This document shows, piece after piece, positions 1-7,600 of a stretch of 9,855 bases of DNA (position 1 is the stretch's first letter; the number at the start of each line of letters is the position of its first letter). This DNA is from Sedimentisphaera sp050251615. GTDB lineage: Bacteria; Planctomycetota; Phycisphaerae; Sedimentisphaerales; Sedimentisphaeraceae. The notes below the pieces were generated by a model. That model was given only the letters and a program-made list of their open reading frames with translations. It was not told the DNA's origin and did not search any database. A program made the translations under genes and the position numbers. Location of the stretch: the NCBI GenBank assembly GCA_050251615.1, contig JBFWMM010000060.1, positions 1-9,855 on the forward strand, given 5' to 3'.

Positions 1-1201
1 TATCTATCGTCATTTGCCCATCAAGAGCCGCGCCTGCAACGGCGAGCGCCATTACGATGCGGTGGTCGTAATGCCCGCAGACATTTCCGGCCGAAAGCTT
101 CCTGCCTCCGTGAATCACGAGCCCGTCGGGCAGCTGCTCCACATCAGCCCCGAGCGAAGAGAGCTCGCGCGCCATGCAGTCGATACGGTCTGTCTCTTTC
201 TTCCTGGCCTGCGCTACGTTAAGCAGGCGGGTCGTACCGGTAGCAAACGCCGCGGTTACCGCCATCATCGGCAACGCATCGGGGGTGCGGTTCATATCTA
301 TATCAATTCCGTGCAGCTCGCTCGCGCGGACGGTGGTAGTACCGTCATTTGCTATGGAAATATCTGCGCCCATCTCGCGGAGGAAATCAGCTACGGCCTT
401 ATCCGGCTGGCTGTCGGAATAGTCGAGCCCTTCGATCACTACCTCACCGCCACAAATAGCGCCGGCGGAGAGGAAAAAGGTAGCGCTGGAAAAATCACTC
501 GGCACAAACGCGTCAAACGGTTTGTAGTTCTGGCGGCCCTTTATATCCACGCTCATAAGATTCTCGCTCGCCTCGAAAGCGATCCTCTGCCTGCGCAGCC
601 AGTCGAGAGTTATGCCGACGTAATCCGGCTCATTGAGCAGCGTAACATCAATATGTGTATCGCCGTCAGCGAGCGGGCAGCACATAAACAGGCTGGAAAG
701 GTACTGGCTCGTGATGCATTCAATCTCAGTGCGGCCGCCGCTCAGACGCCCTGCCACGCGAATCGGCGCGCAGCCGTTGCCTTTGACGGAATAAGCCTTC
801 GCCCCGAGCTCGGTGAGAGATTTCAGCAATGGCTCGATCGGACGCGAGCTGATCTGGTGGTCTCCCGTAAACTCGGCCTCTTCAACCCCGAGCGCGGCGC
901 TTCCCGCGGCAAGGCGTAGAGTCGTCCCCGAATTGCCCACATCTATCGCCCCGGCCGGTTGCGCTATCCGCCCGCCGTTGCCCTCAACAATCCAGCAATC
1001 GGGGTTGGATGTATCAATGGAAGCGCCGAGCATCGAATACGCCCGCACGCTGCTCGCAGCATCGGCGCTGTCAAGCGGCTGCCTGATAAAACTTCTGCCG
1101 CCGGCCAGAGATGCAATCGCAACGGCCCTGATTGTATGTGATTTGGAGCCGGGAATACGTACGCGGCCGGAAAGCTCTGCTTTGGTAGATTTCAGTATCA
1201 T
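1..1201 (-). CDS. aroA: 3-phosphoshikimate 1-carboxyvinyltransferase (EPSP synthase), 3' end outside window
   Basis: This cytoplasmic enzyme transfers the enolpyruvyl group of phosphoenolpyruvate to shikimate-3-phosphate, the sixth step of the shikimate pathway to chorismate. Reading the minus strand from ATG at 1201-1199 gives 400 open codons to the window edge; E. coli AroA has 427 residues, so roughly the last 25-30 are missing. Family motifs appear in order: GSKSHTIRA (K20, S21, R25; PEP and S3P binding), GNSGTTLRL (89-97), SRPIEPLL with R120, TSQYLSSLF (S165, Q166), PSDFSSATFFLSA, DMNRTPDALPMMA with catalytic Asp302, KETDRI (E336, R339) and DHRIVMAL (D379, H380, R381). The Gly of the GN(S/A)GT loop is kept (G92), so nothing suggests the Ala-substituted glyphosate-tolerant form. 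The start fits because MILKSTKAELSGRVRIPGSK matches the usual AroA N-terminus and an AAGG lies 6 nt upstream. All visible motifs are intact. The gene looks richer in G+C than the giant gene beside it. No operon partner is visible. Confidence 0.96.
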   Translation of the reverse strand, partial: MILKSTKAELSGRVRIPGSKSHTIRAVAIASLAGGRSFIRQPLDSADAASSVRAYSMLGASIDTSNPDCWIVEGNGGRIAQPAGAIDVGNSGTTLRLAAGSAALGVEEAEFTGDHQISSRPIEPLLKSLTELGAKAYSVKGNGCAPIRVAGRLSGGRTEIECITSQYLSSLFMCCPLADGDTHIDVTLLNEPDYVGITLDWLRRQRIAFEASENLMSVDIKGRQNYKPFDAFVPSDFSSATFFLSAGAICGGEVVIEGLDYSDSQPDKAVADFLREMGADISIANDGTTTVRASELHGIDIDMNRTPDALPMMAVTAAFATGTTRLLNVAQARKKETDRIDCMARELSSLGADVEQLPDGLVIHGGRKLSAGNVCGHYDHRIVMALAVAGAALDGQMTID

Positions 1202-1202
1202 G

Positions 1203-1220
1203 GTAAACCTTGTAAACCTT
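1203..1220 (-). repeat. Perfect 9-bp tandem duplication carrying the aroA ribosome binding site
   Basis: On the minus strand, AAGGTTTAC occurs twice back to back immediately before the aroA ATG. Each copy holds an AAGG that could pair with the 16S rRNA 3' end. The proximal AAGG (1211-1208) sits 6 nt from the ATG and is probably the functional site; the distal one (1220-1217) lies 15 nt away. The duplication is seen directly; any effect on translation is inference. Confidence 0.6.
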
Positions 1221-1239
1221 ATATATAGATGTGGCCGTT

Positions 1240-1267
1240 ATGATACATAAACCGGGCGTCTCTTCAA
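1240..1267 (-). promoter_or_regulatory. Possible sigma70-type promoter for aroA
   Basis: On the minus strand TTGAAG (1267-1262; 4 of 6 matches to TTGACA) is followed after 16 nt by TATCAT (1245-1240; 5 of 6 matches to TATAAT). The leader to the ATG at 1201 would be about 30 nt. The position suits aroA, but hexamer matches of this quality arise by chance, and planctomycete promoters are not well defined. Confidence 0.3.
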
Positions 1268-1453
1268 GATGTGATATTTGACGGGGACTTTGCACTGCTG
1301 CCAGTCTTACCGTTGTTTGTTATGAGTCATTTTGATTTTGGCTTTGAAACTCTATTTTCTTTCCAAACCGCAGCGGATACAGAGCTTTCAGGCCGGTCAA
1401 GCCGTACCGTTACGCCTTTGTATCGTTAGCTGGAAAACAAGCTTTGGGAGCAG

Positions 1454-1509
1454 TTGACATATAAATTAAACCTGTTAAGATAAGTCGTGACGCGTTTGAC
1501 TTGTATAAT
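1454..1509 (+). promoter_or_regulatory. Possible promoter(s) for the giant secreted-protein gene
   Basis: Two overlapping candidates are visible. The first is a perfect TTGACA (1454-1459), a 16-nt spacer, then TAAGAT (1476-1481; 4 of 6). The second is a perfect TATAAT (1504-1509), about 65 nt before the GTG start; the sequence 17 nt upstream of it (TAAGTC) is a poor -35, and the nearby TTGACT (1496-1501) is far too close to serve. Either box could be used. The assignment rests only on consensus match and location. Confidence 0.35.
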
Positions 1510-1559
1510 CGGATTCACTTCCATTATCGGCAGTCAGACGTTGAACAGACAATATTTTT

Positions 1560-1564
1560 AAGGA
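1560..1564 (+). promoter_or_regulatory. Ribosome binding site supporting the GTG start at 1574
   Basis: AAGGA lies 9 nt before the GTG at 1574-1576. It decides the start: the GTG gives a complete signal peptide with a basic n-region, whereas the first in-frame ATG (1634, residue 21) would remove nearly all of it. Confidence 0.75.
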
Positions 1565-1573
1565 AGCTAAAAA

Positions 1574-1648
1574 GTGAAACGGAATTGTGTTTTAAGGTCG
1601 TTAGTAGCATTGTTGATTACACTCAGCTTCTTGATGACCTCGCGAGCT
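1574..1648 (+). other. Signal peptide of the giant protein (residues 1-25)
   Basis: The N-terminus begins MKRN, continues with a hydrophobic core of about 16 residues (LRSLVALLITLSFLM), and ends in a small-residue SRA motif (S23, A25), giving a probable signal peptidase I site after A25. There is no Cys in a lipobox, so it does not look like a lipoprotein. The exact cleavage site is a prediction by eye. Confidence 0.85.
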
Positions 1649-4600
1649 AATATCGCAAAAGGAGCAGATGACCCCAATGTCATAACAACAGCCCCACTTT
1701 TCAACCTGACAACCTTTTCTACACCTCTCTTCCAACCATCTACATTGGACACCCTGAGTGCCCCGCTCTCAGGGGCCTCAGAAATACCACTGACAGCCCA
1801 TGAATCAAGCAGCACAACCAAGAAACTGGTGTTTAACTCCGCCTCCAGAGTTGACTCAACAGGCAAGCTTAGCTTCGGCACTCCCTCCCTTGCCGCTTCA
1901 GACAAGTTCGGCAGGTCAGCGGTCTCTGTAGGTGACGTTGATGATGACGGTGTGGTAGATATCGCCGCGCTTGCCCCCGGCAATGGTGGTGCATTATGGA
2001 TTCTGCTGATGAATGCAAACGACTCGATAAAAGAATGCATCAAGACGAGCGGAGCAATTTCTGGAGTAGCGGGTGGAGATCCATGGTCTGACTGCCTTGA
2101 GCCAATTGGCGACTTAAATTTGGATGGTGTGCCCGACCTGGTAGTGGGACACAGATACGCCGACAATGGAACATACATCAACAAAGGGGCAATTGCAATA
2201 TGTTTTCTTGATGACAGCGGCGCGGTAGATCATTATCAGGTAATAGCTGAGGGCAGTGGCGGCTTTACAGGACTGATAGACAGCTGTGAGCATTTTGGAA
2301 CCGACATTACCTACCTCGGCGATCTGGATGGGAATGGATACATTGAAATTGCCGTTGGCGCAGACGGCAATGAAGACCAGAACAACAGTGAAGGTGGCAC
2401 ATGGATATTAACTCTGGACACAGACGGTACTGTACTGTCTAATCTCGAAATAAGCGATGAGGAAGGCGGGTTGGAAGGTATCCTGACTGACGAAACCCAC
2501 CTCGGAAACCACATCGACTCGGTAGATTTTGACGGAGATGGAATCAATGATATTATCACTTCCGGACGCCTTGACTGGTCGATATGGATATGGTGCCTGA
2601 ACAGTGATGGAACAGTCAAGTCTTACAAAAAACTTGATTACAGCGACTTCAGAGCTCCGAATAACTACTTCCTTGAATATCACGATGTATTTATGTCTCC
2701 GGGTGACCTTGATGGCGACAACGTGCCTGAACTCATAATAACAAGACAGTACTCAGAAGACATGATTGTACTCTACCTCAATGACGATGGAACAGTCAAG
2801 TTTCACCAAGAGTTCAACAGCAATCTGATCTCAACGAGTACCGAACTTCGTGAAACTACCCTTTATTGGGGAGTATCATGCTCAGTCTTTAGCAAAACCG
2901 ATAGCCAGATTACATTCCTGATCGGCGACTATGGCGATGATACGGTTGCGACAGATGCCGGCGAATTGTGGAGAGTCACATACGACATAGTCGATATATC
3001 CGACAACACCTACTATGTTGACTCTGCCAATGGCAACGACGCAAACTCCGGACAAAGTCCAGAATATTCCAAAGCCACTATACAATCCGCAATCAATGAT
3101 GCTGATGATGGGGATGTCATCATTGTTGAAGAGGGCACTTACAATGAGAGCATTAATCTAAACAACAAACTTCTAACCATCAAAAGTAACGATCCCGAAG
3201 ATTGGACGGTAACCTCTGGGACTGTCATCAACAACGGCTTTGCAGGTCCTGCAGCAACATTTGGAGGGTTAGAGCAGTTTGGAACGATGCTTGAGGGATT
3301 TACAATTAAGCCATCTGAGCCTAATTCCCTTACGATTGCCACCCCTGTCCAGCACTGGACTTTCGATGAAAGTTCAGGGGCTACCGCCACTAACGAGCTG
3401 ACCTCGTATGATGGAACGGTATATGGAGCCACATGGCAACCTGCCGATGGTGGTGTGGTTGATGGAGCACTCCTCTTTGACGGCACTGATGACTACGTAA
3501 AAGTTGCCGGCTATGAAGGTATAACAGGTAATAATTCAAGAACAGTGTCCGCCTGGATCAAGACCAAAGCCAACGGAACAGCGATTGCATCGTGGGGAGA
3601 CAACTCAGCCGGCGGGAGATGGCTGTTTCAGATTAATGATGCAAGTTATGGCGGCACAATTGGCGCTATCCGTGTCGCAGTATCAGACGGTACTATTGGC
3701 GGCACAATGGTGGTAACAGATAACAACTGGCACCATGTAGCAGTAACATTTGATGGTACTGATGTGTACGACATCAGACTCTACGTCGATGGCGTTGAGG
3801 ATGAGATAAGCCTCCATTCTCAGATTGCTGTCAGCACCACTTCAGGTACTGACCTCTATATTGGAAGCCATTACAACAGCACTAAGTTCTTTGACGGTCT
3901 TATTGATGACGTCAAGATCTGGAACACTGCGCTTGACTGTGAAGAAATCTACAAGTCTTTTTACGCCGGCTCGGGAACTCATAACAGCTCAGGCATACTT
4001 GGCCACCGCACGAAAGCAACTGTCAGGAAGTGCGTAATTGATGGACATGAGGCCTTTGACGGGGGTGGATTGAACCAGTTTGCCGGAACATTTGATTCAT
4101 CCTTTATCGTAAATAACACAGCTGCAAGAGCTGGCGCTGCTCTATTTGATTCTCAAGCACATATTGAAAATAGCGTCATATACGGCAATAATGCAGGTCT
4201 TTCGCACGCTGCGATCGAAAATGCGACTGGCCTTTTTATCAGCTGTACAATTAGTGGCAACTCACAGGCATTTGATATGTCTGAATTAGCGTTAGTGAAT
4301 AGTATTGTGTGGAATAATGAAGAGTCCCCTCAGTATTCTACTATTCAGGCAGACTACTCTTGTCTTGCCGGCTGGACCAGTGGGGGTACTGTGCTGAACT
4401 CTGATCCATACTTCATAAATGCGCAAAACACTGCCGGCATGGACAACATTTGGGGAACCAACGATGATGGGCTTAAATTAAGAGCTGACAGTCCGTGTAT
4501 AGATAGTGCCACACACCCAATGGCTCCCGAAAATGATATATGTGGAACCTATCGAGGCAGCGGGCTATACGGCACACCACCTGAATATCTGAATTCAGCT

Positions 4601-7600
4601 GATATTGGAGCATACGAATCGGCGGTTCTTTACGTGCCAGGCGATTATCCAACCATACAAGAGGCAATCAATGCAGCTCAAAGCGGTGACGAGATTATAA
4701 TTGGCCCCGGTACTTATTATGAACCGCTTGTTATATCGGGCAAAAATCTCAATATACACAGCGAATCCCCCAGCGATTGGAATGTAACAAGAACTACCAT
4801 TATTGATGGTGCCGGCTCAGGCACAGTTGTTACTTACGAGTATCACCCAAGCAGCATATCAATACTTAAAGGTCTTACCATACAGAATGGTCAGCCTTCC
4901 GGCTCAAGTCCAGGAGGCGGCATCAGGGCAAACGGCTCTAACGTTGAAATTAGCAACTGTGTTGTATCGTTCAGTAGAACCACAGCCAACGGAGGAGGAA
5001 TCTCTGGCACTACCGGTAATATCTCAAATTGTATTATCAATTCGAATCAGGCAAATGGCTCAGGTGGTGGTATAGCAGACTGTAACCTGAACTACATATA
5101 TAATTGCACAATAGCAGATAATGTGGCTGGCATTAATGGCTCTGGTGTATCTTCGTGTAACAGCATCTACAACTGTATTATTTGGGGCAATGTTCCTTTC
5201 TTTCCGCTTGAGCAAATTTATGACACAAACAATGTATCGTTCTCTTGTGTTATGTTTGGAGGAGATACAAACAACAACCTCAATGCTGACCCTGAGTTTA
5301 AAAACGACAATTTGTATCATTTGGAACCACATTCCCCATGCATAGATAGTGGCAGCACTCTGTCTGACTGCAGCGAAGAACCTCAATATAATGGTGGTGC
5401 AATCAATATGGGGGCTTACGGTAATACCCATGAGGCAACCCCCACGATAGATTCAGACGAAGATGGGCTGTCTGACCCTCAGGAAACAAGAATTGGAACA
5501 GATTGGAATCGTCCTGACACAGATGCTGACGACATGCCGGATGGTTGGGAATACGGATATGGCTTAAACCCGACTGATCCAGCAGACCGAACACTTGACT
5601 TAGATGATGATGGTCTTTTGAATTATCTTGAATGCGAATACGAAACCGATCCTACTGACGAGGACACAGACGATGATTACATGCCGGATGGTTGGGAAGT
5701 CGGCAATAGTGAAGATGGCAACATACTGAACCCATTGGACAACTCCGATGGCACACTTGATTACGACAGTGATGGGCTCACGAACTTGGAGGAGTTTGTA
5801 TTCGAGACATCACCGTTGAATACCGACAGCGATGAAGATGGCATGTCAGACGGGACAGAAGTATCAATTGGTCTTAACCCCGCATTCTATGATGATCCTG
5901 AGCTGGATTACGATGGTGATGGGCTGTCAAACCATGAAGAGTACAGTTTCTACTCCACTTCACCTGTAAACCCTGACTCAGACTCCGATGGCATGCCGGA
6001 TGGTTGGGAGGTCATGGCGGAATTACTTCCAACCGTAGATGATGGTTCTTTTGATAAAGATGGGGACGGGCTGTCAAACCTGGATGAATTCAACGAAGGA
6101 ACAAATCCGATAGATATCGACACTGATGATGATGGATTTCAGGATGGCTTTGAGTGTTCACAAGATTACTTGAGCCCTCACGAAGATACTGACAGATACG
6201 GAGATGAAGATGAAGACGGACTCCTTAATTTTGAGGAGTACAATCTTGGGCTTAGCTTGGTTAACGAAGACACAGATCAAGATGGAATGGATGATTATTG
6301 GGAAAGTCTCTTTATCGACAACGGAGATGGGCTTGACCCCCTTGTTGACGATAGTCTCGGAGATCTGGACAGCGACAACCTGAGTAACTACGAAGAATAC
6401 CTGCACAAAACAAATCCTCTTGGTTCGGATACAGACCAGGATGGTCTTAGTGATTCGAGCGAAATCAGCTATGGCTTAGACCCTCTAAATTCTTCAGACG
6501 CACTGGAAGATTGGGACGATGACGGCCTTACCAATTACTATGAGATGACAGTTTACGATGAGCTTCAACGCCAACCTTCTGACATAACCAATCCAGACAT
6601 AGATAGTGACAGCTTGCCCGATGGTTGGGAAGAAAAATACAGCTTACCGATTCGCAACTCTTCGAATGCCTCCGGAGATACTGATGGCGATGGATTTAGC
6701 GACTACGAGGAATATGTAATTGGGTCTAATCCTAACAACCCGGATACAGACGGGGATGGCTTGGTCGATGGCGATGATGGAGTTGTTTCAATTGCTCAAT
6801 ATCAAATTTTCAATCCTGACACAAACTATCTAGACGCAAACGGCGATTCTTATGTGGATGGAGAAAGTTATTATGAAACTAACCCATTAAAAGCTGACAC
6901 CGACAATGATGGATTGAGCGACAGCTTTGAATTAGTAGGACACATTAATGTAATATACTATGATTATGACTCTAACGGTTTCCAGAGGACTATTGGGTAC
7001 TCGGTAGATCTCGACCCCCTAACAGCCGACTATGACGAAGATGGCTTACTTGATGGAGAAGAATACGAAGCCGGTACAGATCCTGCAAATGATGATACCG
7101 ATAACGACGGTAGAAATGACAGGTGGGAAAATGAATACCATAATTTAACTAGTGTTGACCCGCTTTTTGATGCTTCAACGTACCATAATTCTTCTTCAAA
7201 GGAAACCCTGCTAAACTGGAACAACGATAACGATAGTCTCACAAACTTTCAAGAAGGTTTGTGTGGTACTGATCCCACAAAAGCCGACTCAGACTTGGAC
7301 GACATAAACGATGACGTTGAAATCCTTTTAGGGCTCAATCCACTGTGTGTCGATAGTGATGGCGATGGTTTAGTAGATGGCTCTGACATGGGAATCAAAA
7401 TAGCCAATGTTGCGTACAATGTTAGCATTCCCGAAAATCTTATAAGAAATAGCAGCGGTAATTTTTATAAAGGTGAAGCGAATATGTTATGGGAAGCGTC
7501 ACCATCAGATCCTGATAGCGATGGCGATGGACTACCTGACGGCTTTGAGTCTTTAATAGCCCATGTCGCAACCTCGGTATCCGACCCGGATGATGATCCA

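Larger units (their letters stand above)
1202..1573. other. Divergent intergenic region between aroA and the giant gene
   Basis: This 372-base stretch separates two divergently transcribed start codons, so it must hold both 5' leaders and promoters. I see no convincing coding sequence, tRNA or strong terminator hairpin in it. Sigma70-like hexamers occur on both strands near the ends. The middle part (about 1270-1450) has no recognisable element, though an operator or leader structure could be missed by eye. Confidence 0.7.

Noticed and set aside
14..919. Long plus-strand open frame of 301 codons across the left end
   Set aside because: It is antisense to aroA, whose minus-strand reading contains every EPSP synthase motif. 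The plus-strand translation has no recognisable domain and results from the GC-rich third positions of aroA.
1634..1636. ATG at residue 21 as the true start of the giant gene
   Set aside because: It would delete the basic n-region and most of the hydrophobic core of the signal peptide. The GTG at 1574 has AAGGA at a suitable distance.
1567..2184. Minus-strand open frame of 205 codons opposite the start of the giant gene
   Set aside because: Its Ser/Pro-rich translation has no recognisable family, and the opposite strand carries a clear signal peptide and FG-GAP repeats.
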